From Candidatus Woesearchaeota archaeon (GTDB taxonomy: Archaea; Nanobdellota; Nanobdellia; Woesearchaeales; UBA10216): DNA of 15,050 nt. The translations under genes and the position numbers were made by a program. Shown in pieces: positions 1-7,009 of the stretch. Location: assembly GCA_023269295.1 (NCBI GenBank), contig JAHFTU010000021.1:1-15050 (forward strand), given 5' to 3'. The notes under the pieces are model-generated. The model did no database searches, had not been told where the DNA came from, and saw only the letters and a list, made by a program, of their open reading frames with translations. How positions within the stretch are numbered: position 1 is the first letter of the stretch; every line of letters starts with the position of its first letter.

Positions 1-3000
1 ATCATGATGATGGTAACGCCTGATTTCAGTAATCCTGGCCCTAACATGTTTGCCACTGCGGCTCCGCCGCAATCAGTCGCGATTAATAATATCTCCCTCT
101 ACAACACCACCAATTATGTTATTCAGGTTAACAAGAGCCTTGCCTTTTCGCAGTTTTATGTTTATGGCAACATCTCGGTTGTGGGTAACACCACGCCAGT
201 GAACGTCTCAAACATCCTTGTGAAGCTGTCATTCAACAGCATTCTTCCTCCCAATGCAGTGCTGAGTTTGCCTGGAGGGATTAACATAACCAACATGAGC
301 GCAGTTGTCGCATCGAACTTTTCCTCAACTATTGCCTCTTACAATGTTACCGTTATGGGCTCAACCGGCGGCATTGACCAGGTCCTTGAGTTTTTTGTTT
401 CCAACACCACCTCCTCCGCAAACAACACCCAGTATTTCTACGCAATTCAGAACTTTACTGTTTCAGCCGCTGTATCAGGCGGCGTTGCTAACGTGACCCT
501 GAGGCAGCTTGCTGGCAATTTCAGCAGCCAGACCCAGGGCGGCCTTTCAGTGCCGACATCTTATGTTAGGATTAACCTGACCGACTCCACAGGCAGGCCG
601 CTGACAGAAGCCCATATGGAAATGACTGTTGATAATGTTGGCAATGTTACCGGAGGCGGTCCGCTCCCGCAGTTTAGGTACATGCTTGACCAGCTTGACG
701 GCGGCATCGCCAGCCTTCCGCTGAGGCTTGATGCTAATACGTCGCTTAAGGTTTTCAGCAGGAGGTATGCGCCGCTCAAGTACAAGATTAACCTGACAAA
801 CGCTTCCCTTGTGCCTGGCGGCATCTCTCAGATTACCATAAGCACGTTTAATCCGAAGAGGTTCAATCCCAACGGCACTGCCGAGGACTTTGGAGGCAGC
901 AAGGGGGGCCAGTTTAAGATTACATTCATGAAAAACTCGGCAGCGTGCAATGTTTTCAACGCCAGCATCAGCGCCTGCAGGCTGTTCCAGGATGATTTTG
1001 ATGCCGGAGGGTTTGACCCGCTGAAGGTAATGGTTTCTGGCAAAGTCAACATGCTTGAGCAAATCAACACCACAGGCGTTATTCTCTACTTTATCGGCGT
1101 TGACATGATGGCTTCAGGCCCGCCGGACAGCTCCATGAGCGACAGCCCGCTAAGCCAGAACTTCAATAAGACAAACTACCACGAGGTAAACAGGTGGGGA
1201 AGTGCTGCTCCCAACATTTATGACCAGGTCCTTATCGGAATCCCCTACAATGCCTCAAGGACAAAAGACACAAATCAGGTAAACTTTACCATTGACCAGC
1301 TGTTTGATGCCAATGGCAATGTTGTCTGGAACAGCTCGACGTCTTCAAATTCCAGCATTCCTTCTGACTGGTCTGATTATAAAACAGGATGGTTTAACGC
1401 CACAAATGGCGGTATGACTTGCAATAATGCGGATATCGCGAATGTGACCAATGCCACGTGCTACATTAACACCACCACCAAGTACATTTGGGTAAACCTG
1501 CCGCACTTCTCTGACGGCCAGGGCGGCATACAGGCAGACCCTGACACCACGCCGCCTCCAATTGTCACTCCCTTCAATATTACAGCAACGCCTAGCGGCA
1601 CTGTTATGATAAATTGGACTGACGTGAACGAGGCGGCAACCTACGTTATTTACAGGTCTGCGTATAACATTACAAACGTGACTCTTTTCGGCCTCAATGT
1701 CAGCAATTATACTGGCAACTCGCTTATCAACATAACCAACCTCACAGCTACGAGCAGGGTATCCGCCAGTGTTGGTTTCTTTATTGACAACACTACACTT
1801 AACGGCACAGTTTACTATTATTCTATTGCTGCTGTGGACTCTGCCGGAAACCTGCAGAATTCGACTGGGGTTATCAATTTATCCAACAGTTACAATGTCA
1901 CAGTAAACGACACAGTGATGCCACGGGCAACTTTGAACATCACCCTGAGCGCTTCTGACACCACAGTCACAATTGCATGGCTCAATGTGACCCAGGACGT
2001 TTCGGGCAGTGCGGATTTCTTCAACCTTACGTATTACATTTACCGCTCGGCAGCCAATGAGTCAAACGTGGTCCTTAACGGCACCGCTAACGTCACACAA
2101 GCCAACATCAGCACTTTTGTGAAGAGCGTTCCCGGAACTTCAAACTCAACAACGGTTACAGGGCTGGTCAAGGGCACTTACCATTTTGCTGTCGCCACAG
2201 CTGATGACGGTGGCAATCAGAACCTCACAGTAACATTTAACCCATCAGGCCCTTCCGGTAACTACGGCAATGTGTCTGTAACGCCTTCTGCTTCCAGTAG
2301 CAGCAGCAGTAGCAGCAGCAGCGGCGGTGGTGGTAGTAGTGGTGGTGGCACTCCTCCTCCGAGCGAGGGCACCAAGGTGTCCAGAAAGTGGGATGTCCTG
2401 CCTGCAGGCACAACGACAATGAAGATAACGAACGCTGAGATAGGATTCAAGACCATTGATTTTGATGTTGGCCGTGCTGTATCCAATGTCGAAATAGCAG
2501 TTACAAAGCTTGACAGCGCTCCGACTACTCTCAAGAGGGATGTACAGGGCACCGTATACCAGTACATCAAGGTTGATGAGACAAACCTTAAGGCGACCGA
2601 TGTTACAAGCGCGAAGATTGAGTTCAAGGTTGAGAAGAAGTGGCTTGACCAGAAATCCGGCTCTATCAAGAATGTTGTGCTGCAGAGGTATTTCACCGAC
2701 TTGTGGACCACGCTTGACACCACTTACTCCAGGTCTGATGAAACTTATCATTATTTCACAGCAGACTCGCCCGGCCTGTCAATTTTTGCTGTTGTGCTGA
2801 AGCCTGTTGAAGTCGCAAAGAAACTCAATGAGACCAAAGTCAATGTGAGCGGAGTGTCGGCTGCTGCCGGCAATATATCTGAAGCTAATGCAACAGCCTC
2901 TGGAAAGAAGGCAAAAGGCGCTGCCGCAAGCAAATCTTTATTCGTAGTGCTCGCAGTTGTTGTTGCCGCAGCTGCTGGGGGAATATTCTTTTTCGTCAAG

Positions 3001-3186
3001 AAGAAAGGAGGCGGCTTTCCAAATCCTTTTAGCAAGCTTGGAAGCAAGGGCTTTAAGGGTGCAAAAAAGAGCGACGATGACGACGCAGCGAAGATTGTAA
3101 GGGATTACGAATCACAGCGTTCTGGTCGTTCTGAGCGCCCCAGCCAGCAGGACCAGAGGGGAAGGCCTCCGGAAGCGTTTAATTAG
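1..3186 (+). CDS. Large surface glycoprotein, PGF-pre-PGF domain, C-terminal anchor (5' partial)
   Basis: The frame is open from base 1, so the N-terminus and any signal peptide lie outside the window; the ATG at 4 is probably internal. About 1060 residues are visible (numbered from that ATG). In order: a beta-rich region with very many N-x-S/T sequons (1-505); two fibronectin type III-like domains with Trp and Tyr in the expected places (about 509-622 and 638-740); a Ser/Gly linker (about 764-790); a PGF-pre-PGF-like domain (about 796-945, starting near WDVLPAGTTTMKI and ending near SIFAVVLKPVE); a transmembrane helix (about 978-1002); and a basic, then Arg/Gln-rich tail of about 55 residues. 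The density of sequons suggests heavy N-glycosylation outside the cell. PGF-pre-PGF domains usually occur in archaeal exported proteins. No PGF-CTERM sorting signal is seen; a permanent helix plus cytoplasmic tail is predicted instead. Function is probably envelope structure or adhesion, by inference. The stop codon directly abuts that of the convergent antitoxin gene. Confidence 0.85.
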   Translation: MMMMVTPDFSNPGPNMFATAAPPQSVAINNISLYNTTNYVIQVNKSLAFSQFYVYGNISVVGNTTPVNVSNILVKLSFNSILPPNAVLSLPGGINITNMSAVVASNFSSTIASYNVTVMGSTGGIDQVLEFFVSNTTSSANNTQYFYAIQNFTVSAAVSGGVANVTLRQLAGNFSSQTQGGLSVPTSYVRINLTDSTGRPLTEAHMEMTVDNVGNVTGGGPLPQFRYMLDQLDGGIASLPLRLDANTSLKVFSRRYAPLKYKINLTNASLVPGGISQITISTFNPKRFNPNGTAEDFGGSKGGQFKITFMKNSAACNVFNASISACRLFQDDFDAGGFDPLKVMVSGKVNMLEQINTTGVILYFIGVDMMASGPPDSSMSDSPLSQNFNKTNYHEVNRWGSAAPNIYDQVLIGIPYNASRTKDTNQVNFTIDQLFDANGNVVWNSSTSSNSSIPSDWSDYKTGWFNATNGGMTCNNADIANVTNATCYINTTTKYIWVNLPHFSDGQGGIQADPDTTPPPIVTPFNITATPSGTVMINWTDVNEAATYVIYRSAYNITNVTLFGLNVSNYTGNSLINITNLTATSRVSASVGFFIDNTTLNGTVYYYSIAAVDSAGNLQNSTGVINLSNSYNVTVNDTVMPRATLNITLSASDTTVTIAWLNVTQDVSGSADFFNLTYYIYRSAANESNVVLNGTANVTQANISTFVKSVPGTSNSTTVTGLVKGTYHFAVATADDGGNQNLTVTFNPSGPSGNYGNVSVTPSASSSSSSSSSSGGGGSSGGGTPPPSEGTKVSRKWDVLPAGTTTMKITNAEIGFKTIDFDVGRAVSNVEIAVTKLDSAPTTLKRDVQGTVYQYIKVDETNLKATDVTSAKIEFKVEKKWLDQKSGSIKNVVLQRYFTDLWTTLDTTYSRSDETYHYFTADSPGLSIFAVVLKPVEVAKKLNETKVNVSGVSAAAGNISEANATASGKKAKGAAASKSLFVVLAVVVAAAAGGIFFFVKKKGGGFPNPFSKLGSKGFKGAKKSDDDDAAKIVRDYESQRSGRSERPSQQDQRGRPPEAFN
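2293..2349 (+). repeat. Ser/Gly codon microsatellite in surface-protein linker
   Basis: A run of AGT/AGC codons passes into GGC/GGT codons and encodes a low-complexity Ser-Gly linker between the second Fn3-like domain and the PGF-pre-PGF domain. Such trinucleotide tracts can change length by slippage in whole codons, which would alter linker length without breaking the frame. Confidence 0.75.
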
Positions 3187-3606
3187 TCAGGTTATTTCAA
3201 CAAAGTACTTCTCTGGCGTCAGCATGGTAATTATCGCTTTCTTTTTGCCTTTATTCCAGCTGCCGGTTAAGTCTTTTGGGAATCTTACAAAGTATGCTTT
3301 TCCGTCGTAGTTAAGGCTTCTCTCCATGGTAGGGGCTTTCCCTTCGAGCAGCATTCGGATTCCCCAAAATTTCTCCATTATTCCTGCCTGTTTGGTATCA
3401 AGGTACTCCTTGCCGCATTTGCCGCATCGCCAGACATCGTATGTGAACTGCGGGCCTTTAATGGAAATGTTTTTTATCGCCCTTTTGGTTTTTTGGCTGC
3501 AGCACGTAAAAGGGCCTTTGAACGCGTTTTTGTCTATTTCAAAGTGTACTTCGCCAATAATGTCTTCTTCCCTTATGTCTTCCTCCTCTTGCAAGCCCTT
3601 TTTCAT
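3187..3606 (-). CDS. MqsA/YgiT-like zinc-finger antitoxin (putative)
   Basis: A 139-residue protein whose start overlaps the stop of the upstream toxin-like gene as ATGA (3606-3603), the usual sign of translational coupling. An ATG 27 nt further upstream (3633) would add nine mostly basic residues; neither start has a convincing Shine-Dalgarno site. The layout is an acidic N-terminus, a Cys cluster (C35, C36, then C61 and C64 in RCGKCGKEYLD) like the YgiT-type zinc finger, and a C-terminal segment (about 95-139, with GKAYFVRFPKDLTG) resembling an AbrB-like swapped-hairpin DNA-binding fold. The expected role is to neutralise the toxin and bind the operon promoter. The first cysteine pair is adjacent (CC) rather than CxxC, so zinc binding may differ. 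Family call is from motif appearance only. In the operon it follows the toxin, as in the mqsRA order. Confidence 0.6.
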   Translation of the reverse strand: MKKGLQEEEDIREEDIIGEVHFEIDKNAFKGPFTCCSQKTKRAIKNISIKGPQFTYDVWRCGKCGKEYLDTKQAGIMEKFWGIRMLLEGKAPTMERSLNYDGKAYFVRFPKDLTGSWNKGKKKAIITMLTPEKYFVEIT

Positions 3607-3863
3607 TTTCTTTCGTAAAGTTTTCTTTGCCATTCTGACGACAAATATGCAGTTATTACTTCAGCTATCCCTTCGTGATATTCAAAAATTATGGTGATAA
3701 GCCTTTGTGCCCTGCCTACCGCCATGTACCTGCCGTTTCTGGCCTTGAAGTATTTTGGCTCGTCCGAAAACAGTGCTGCCTCTATTTCGCTCTTTATAAC
3801 TCCGTGCTTCAGCGCCATCTTTGCTTCCACAGACGGCTCCAAGTGCAATTCCTTTATCAGCAT
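3603..3863 (-). CDS. BrnT/DUF4258-like toxin of a type II toxin-antitoxin pair (putative)
   Basis: An 86-residue protein, first gene of a two-gene operon. The pattern KHGVIKSEIEAAL, then an acidic/aromatic turn, RYMAVGRAQRLITIIFEY and a C-terminal AYLSSEWQRKLYE matches the general build of BrnT and DUF4258 proteins of the RelE/ParE-like fold (helix, then antiparallel strands, ending in a basic A-x-x-S-x-x-x-x-x-x-Y-E stretch). In those families the toxin is an mRNA-cleaving ribonuclease; activity here is inferred. The start at 3863 lies about 25 nt from a TATA-like box, so the message would be leaderless. The partner is a zinc-finger protein, a pairing known for DUF4258-type toxins, rather than the usual BrnA. 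Alternative: a RelE-fold protein with a non-toxic role. Confidence 0.6.
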   Translation of the reverse strand: MLIKELHLEPSVEAKMALKHGVIKSEIEAALFSDEPKYFKARNGRYMAVGRAQRLITIIFEYHEGIAEVITAYLSSEWQRKLYERK

Positions 3864-3875
3864 CGCAGTACTTCA

Positions 3876-3899
3876 TAGCGTATGATTAAAAGTACGCTA
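3876..3899 (-). promoter_or_regulatory. Operator-like palindrome over the toxin-antitoxin promoter
   Basis: A perfect 7-bp inverted repeat, TAGCGTA (3876-3882) and TACGCTA (3893-3899) with a 10-bp spacer, encloses a TATA-like box read on the minus strand (CTTTTAATC, 3884-3892). That box is centred about 25 nt before the toxin ATG. A palindrome placed exactly over the TATA box is what autorepression by the antitoxin would need. Binding by the encoded antitoxin is inference. Confidence 0.55.
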
Positions 3900-3961
3900 G
3901 TTTTTAATGTTTTTGCTTTACCATTGCAGAACTTGCTTATAACCCCTAGCCGTGCCTGTCC

Positions 3962-4068
3962 AGTGTCCAGTGAGGTCAAAATTTAGGAAACCTTTCGGGC
4001 TGTGCAGGGAACTTTCAGAAATTCACTCACCACTATGCCAAAAAAGCCAGAAGCAGCCACTGGACACT
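3962..4068. repeat. 107-bp segment bounded by an 11-bp perfect inverted repeat
   Basis: AGTGTCCAGTG at 3962-3972 is matched by its exact reverse complement CACTGGACACT at 4058-4068, directly beside the phosphoesterase stop codon (4069-4071). The left arm also holds a short tandem, GTCCAGT GTCCAGT. On the plus strand a TATA-like CTTATAA (3936-3942) lies about 25-30 nt before the left arm, so a small RNA closed by this helix is possible. On the minus strand a six-T run (4045-4040) could serve as terminator for the phosphoesterase. I recognise no RNA family and no convincing ORF here. It could also be the remnant of a small inverted-repeat element. Confidence 0.4.
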
Positions 4069-4725
4069 TCAAACTTCCACAATCATCCCTTTAGGCCCTG
4101 GGTTTATCACAATTGTCTTTCCTATCCTGTCCTTCTTGCCCTGTGTCTCGTGCAAGTGCCCACATATGTGCAGCAGAGGCTGCATTTTCCTGACAAACTT
4201 TGCGTAGCTTTTGCTGCCATGATGCTTCCATATGAAGTCAAGCTTTGTCTTGTGCGGCGGCTGGTGCGTTACAAATATGATTTTCTTTTTTTGCTTCTGC
4301 AGCTGCTTTATTTTTCTCATTGCCGCTGATGCAAACCTCTCAAAATCCTCACTTACAAAGTCAAAACCTTCCCCGCCGTGCCCGACAAAAGCGTAGTCGG
4401 GAAACTCGCTGCTGGAATAAGCTTTCCGGTGAACAAACTTTATGTTCCTGAGTTTAGTGCAAATCTCCGCAACCAGCATTGCCTCCTCGTGGTTGCCGTG
4501 CACCAGCATGACAGGCTTCCCGAATGAGTCAAGCTTTCTCATCACTCTAAGTATGTTGTTCTCAAAGACAGTAAAGTCCCCTGCGCAAACAAGCACGTCA
4601 GCTTTTCTGGCCTTTTTCTCCAGCAGCTTAAGTGCCTTCTCGTCGCCGTGGAGGTCGCTGAATGCGAGGATTCGAAGTTTTTTCCCGCTTTTCCTCGCTG
4701 CCGCTTTCTTTTTCTTGTTTTTCAT
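4069..4725 (-). CDS. Calcineurin-like metallophosphoesterase
   Basis: A 218-residue protein with a complete set of metal-ligand motifs of the metallophosphoesterase superfamily: SDLHGD (D24, H26), AGDF (D50), HGNHE (N78, H79), VTHQPPH (H154) and CGHLHE (H190, H192). It should bind two divalent metals and hydrolyse a phosphomono- or diester. Its short length, with no cap or accessory domain, is typical of the small YfcE-like or archaeal stand-alone members, whose substrates are often unknown. A Lys-rich N-terminus (1-16) precedes the first strand. It is transcribed alone; a TATA-like box lies about 30 nt before the ATG. No signal peptide, so cytoplasmic. The substrate cannot be told from sequence. 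Confidence 0.85.
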   Translation of the reverse strand: MKNKKKKAAARKSGKKLRILAFSDLHGDEKALKLLEKKARKADVLVCAGDFTVFENNILRVMRKLDSFGKPVMLVHGNHEEAMLVAEICTKLRNIKFVHRKAYSSSEFPDYAFVGHGGEGFDFVSEDFERFASAAMRKIKQLQKQKKKIIFVTHQPPHKTKLDFIWKHHGSKSYAKFVRKMQPLLHICGHLHETQGKKDRIGKTIVINPGPKGMIVEV

Positions 4726-4750
4726 GGTTGTTTTTGCTGCGGCTTGTTGG

Positions 4751-4760
4751 ATATTTAAAA
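4751..4760 (-). promoter_or_regulatory. TATA-like box of the phosphoesterase gene
   Basis: TTTTAAATAT on the minus strand, centred about 30 nt before the ATG at 4725. This spacing predicts transcription starting within a few bases of the start codon, so a leaderless or near-leaderless mRNA. No Shine-Dalgarno site is seen before the ATG, which agrees. Confidence 0.55.
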
Positions 4761-4788
4761 CTTTAGCTGCATTGTTTTTGGATTGTCG

Positions 4789-4824
4789 TTTTTTGGATTG
4801 ACCCTTTTAGAAAAAGGGTCATGC
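4789..4824 (-). repeat. Palindromic element, copy A (at VWA stop codon)
   Basis: Arms GACCCTTTT (4800-4808) and AAAAGGGTC (4812-4820) with a 3-nt loop, flanked on the minus strand by GCAT before and AATCCAAAAAA after. Compared with copy B, this copy has C/G in place of T/A at the fifth arm position on both sides, so pairing is kept. The TGA stop of the VWA gene (4821-4819) lies within the element. It could fold in the mRNA 3' end and contains a T5 run, so it may aid termination. Confidence 0.8.
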
Positions 4825-6000
4825 AATGGTTGCGTAGTAGTCTTCCAGGACAAGCACATCCACGTCGTCAATGTTTCTTGCCACGAGGAACCTTCCTTTA
4901 CCGATCTCTACAATTTTCTCGGCGAGCTTTTTCCCTTCCTCTTCAGGGTTTATGCCTATGACTGAGACAGTTATGCCTTGTGCTGCAATGTCGGAGATAG
5001 CATCTAAAGTGTTTTTTTCCGGCTCCTCGCCTGCTGTTGGTAGTATGTCTGTGATTAATATGAGGTGCCTTTTTGAGCTTGCCCCGCCCTCTGCCAGAAT
5101 TTCAGCTGCTTTCCTGATTGTAAGCGCGAGGTCAGTCTGCTCCAGCGCCCTTATCCTGGTTATTTCCTGCATGAGCAGGTGGAAGTCCCTTGTTGGCTTT
5201 ACCTCCTGCCTGACCTGCTTGCCGAAGACAACTATGCCGACAGAATCTCCGCCGTCAATTGCCTTGTAAGCAAGCGCTATGCCTGCCTTTTTGCACTGCT
5301 CGAGCTTCTTGCCTTTCATGCTGCCGGATGCGTCAAGCGCGTAAATTATTGTGTTTCTTCCTTTTGATTCGCGCTCAAAGCTTTCAAGGTCGCGCTTTTC
5401 AAAGGTTGTATGCTGCCTTTTCAGGGCTTTCTTGATTGTGCTGCGCAATGCTATGTCACGGTACCTTTCCCTGCTGTAGGGCTTTGTTGCTTCGGCTTCG
5501 CCGTAGCTGGTGAGTCTTTTCCTGTTTTTTTCGCCGTAGCCTTTTGCCCTCAGGCTGTCGAGCTCTTCTGTGTAGAGAAGGAGCGCTGCCAGCTTCATGG
5601 CTTTTTCTGTAAGCTGGTGTTCGGTATCAATGAGCTTTTCCTTTCGCAGCTGCTGCAGCTTCTGCTTTATTTTCTCCTTTATTTCCTGCGTGAATTCTGG
5701 TATGTTGAGGTTTCGCTCAACCTGCTCGGGCTCATACCCTGTTAGTGCCCTGATGATTGTCTCGCCTACAATCTGCTTGGTGAGCTTGAAGTTTTTCACG
5801 AGCTGCTCGAACAGGAGCTCCGGAGTCAGGGCTCCCATTCCCTGGTTTATGGCTTCCATTATGAGGTGGGCGTCGTCAATTGCTTCCTTGTCGTCTTCAA
5901 GGATGGTCTTCATCAGCCTTTTTTCTTCAGGGTCTGACTTTAGCTTTCCGGAGAGCTCGTCTATTACTGAGAACTCGGTTGGCTTTGAGCTACCGGCCAT
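4819..6000 (-). CDS. VWA domain (MIDAS) protein, ChlD/CoxE-like partner of MoxR ATPase
   Basis: A 393-residue protein from the ATG at 6000, which overlaps the end of the MoxR-type gene by 11 nt. The N-terminal half (1-210) is helical and charged. The C-terminal half is a von Willebrand factor A domain with a full MIDAS: DASGS (223-227), T289 in EQTDLALT, and D318 in ITDILPT. This layout, linked to a MoxR/ChlI-like ATPase, matches the MoxR-VWA systems in which the ATPase and a VWA adaptor act together to remodel or insert metal into a client protein. The ChlI/ChlD resemblance does not imply chlorophyll synthesis, since no other pathway gene is present. Its stop codon is supplied by a palindromic element at 4789-4824. 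The protein is soluble, with no membrane segment. The longer reading frame up to 6030 is less likely. Confidence 0.85.
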   Translation of the reverse strand: MAGSSKPTEFSVIDELSGKLKSDPEEKRLMKTILEDDKEAIDDAHLIMEAINQGMGALTPELLFEQLVKNFKLTKQIVGETIIRALTGYEPEQVERNLNIPEFTQEIKEKIKQKLQQLRKEKLIDTEHQLTEKAMKLAALLLYTEELDSLRAKGYGEKNRKRLTSYGEAEATKPYSRERYRDIALRSTIKKALKRQHTTFEKRDLESFERESKGRNTIIYALDASGSMKGKKLEQCKKAGIALAYKAIDGGDSVGIVVFGKQVRQEVKPTRDFHLLMQEITRIRALEQTDLALTIRKAAEILAEGGASSKRHLILITDILPTAGEEPEKNTLDAISDIAAQGITVSVIGINPEEEGKKLAEKIVEIGKGRFLVARNIDDVDVLVLEDYYATIA

Positions 6001-7009
6001 CACCCTTGTTGGGCGGGTACTGCAGCACAAAGTCCTCGAGTTCCTCCTTGATGAACTCTTCAGGCCCGAGGACGTAGCGTGCAGATGGCTTGAGCCCTAT
6101 CCTGTGGGCCAGCACTGACATTATGGCGTCTTTCACGTCTTCCTGCAGGACCTGCCTGTGCTTTCTTATGAGCGCGTTGGACTGTGCCCTTTCGTACAGC
6201 CCAAGTGTTGCCCTTACGCTCGGAAGCTTCTCCAGCTTCTTGTTCTCCCTCAGCTGCCTTACGAAGCTTACCGTGAAGTCCAGCAGCTGCTGGGGGAATT
6301 CGGCAGGGCTGATTTTCTTGCCCTTTTCTGTGACAATCTGTTTTTCAATCTCGTGCGTTTCAGGGTAGGTCATGTAAACGAGGTCAAACCTGTCCAGGAA
6401 AACATCAGAGAGCTTTTCTGTGCTTGTGTCGTAGGGGTTGAGAGTGCCAATAAAGACAAAGTCAACGTCAAAGTCCATGGTGTAGCTGCCCAGCGTGACT
6501 TTCTTCTCCTCCAGCACCTGGAGCAGTGCGTTCTGCAGCCGTTGCGGGCACCTGTTTAGCTCGTCAAAGAACAGCACTCCGTTGTTTGCCTTGAATATCT
6601 TTCCCGGCGTGAACGCCTCCAGCGAGGTTGGGCCGAACTTGAGCGCCTTGATAGGGTCAATGTCCCCAAGCAGGTCCTCTGCAGTCAGGTCTGGCGAGCC
6701 CTGCAGCCTTATGAACCTCTGTGCCCCTTCGCTCTTTTTTTTGCCTGTCTTGCTGCCTGCTTTGCATGATGGGCATATTGGCTCGTTTGGCGAGCAGTTG
6801 AACCCGCAGTCGTTGACAGTTATGCCTGGCAGGAGCTTTGCCACGTTTTTTGCAAGCGTGGTCTTTCCAATGCCTGGCGGGCCTATGATTATGACATTCC
6901 TCTCGGCGAGCAGCGCTGACTTTAGCTGGTCTTTTGCAGCCTCCTGCCCGATTATCTCATCAAAGCAGTTGTCAGAAAGCAGCGCCTTCTTCAGCTCATC
7001 GTTCATCAT
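5990..7009 (-). CDS. MoxR/ChlI-like AAA+ ATPase with Cys cluster
   Basis: A 339-residue AAA+ protein of the magnesium chelatase subunit I/MoxR type. Walker A is GPPGIGKT (43-50), Walker B is VLFFDE (145-150), sensor 1 is GTLNP (188-192) and the arginine-finger region is DVFLDRFD (202-209). Between Walker A and B is a cysteine set C68-x3-C72-x6-C79-x2-C82, a probable zinc-binding insert; similar inserts occur in some archaeal ChlI-like proteins. The start overlaps the DUF460 stop (ATGA at 7009-7006; a second ATG follows at once), and GGAGG at about 7021-7025 is a fair ribosome site, so the two genes are coupled. With the VWA protein downstream it should form a hexameric ATP-driven remodelling or metal-insertion machine; its client is unknown, and the DUF460 protein is a candidate by linkage only. 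Confidence 0.88.
   Translation of the reverse strand: MMNDELKKALLSDNCFDEIIGQEAAKDQLKSALLAERNVIIIGPPGIGKTTLAKNVAKLLPGITVNDCGFNCSPNEPICPSCKAGSKTGKKKSEGAQRFIRLQGSPDLTAEDLLGDIDPIKALKFGPTSLEAFTPGKIFKANNGVLFFDELNRCPQRLQNALLQVLEEKKVTLGSYTMDFDVDFVFIGTLNPYDTSTEKLSDVFLDRFDLVYMTYPETHEIEKQIVTEKGKKISPAEFPQQLLDFTVSFVRQLRENKKLEKLPSVRATLGLYERAQSNALIRKHRQVLQEDVKDAIMSVLAHRIGLKPSARYVLGPEEFIKEELEDFVLQYPPNKGDGR

Noticed and set aside
547..1062. Minus-strand open frame of 171 codons opposite the surface-protein gene
   Set aside because: It is a shadow of the sequon-rich plus-strand gene, with no recognisable motif, promoter or ribosome site.
2293..2349. CRISPR-like or other dispersed repeat
   Set aside because: It is a codon-level Ser/Gly tract within a linker; there are no spacers and no CRISPR array anywhere in the window.
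3962..4068. Possible 5S rRNA or C/D box RNA
   Set aside because: The length and terminal helix recall 5S rRNA, but the conserved internal loop sequences are absent. CTGA occurs, but there is no proper C box (RTGATGA) at a matching position on either strand.
3952..4329. Plus-strand open frame across the inverted-repeat segment and the phosphoesterase gene
   Set aside because: Two thirds lie opposite the conserved phosphoesterase, and the peptide has no recognisable features. The TATA box before it could equally serve a small RNA.
4819..7009. True magnesium or cobalt chelatase (ChlI/ChlD) operon
   Set aside because: The similarity is to the AAA+ and VWA families in general. No large chelatase subunit or tetrapyrrole gene is nearby, so a MoxR-VWA remodelling role is the safer call.
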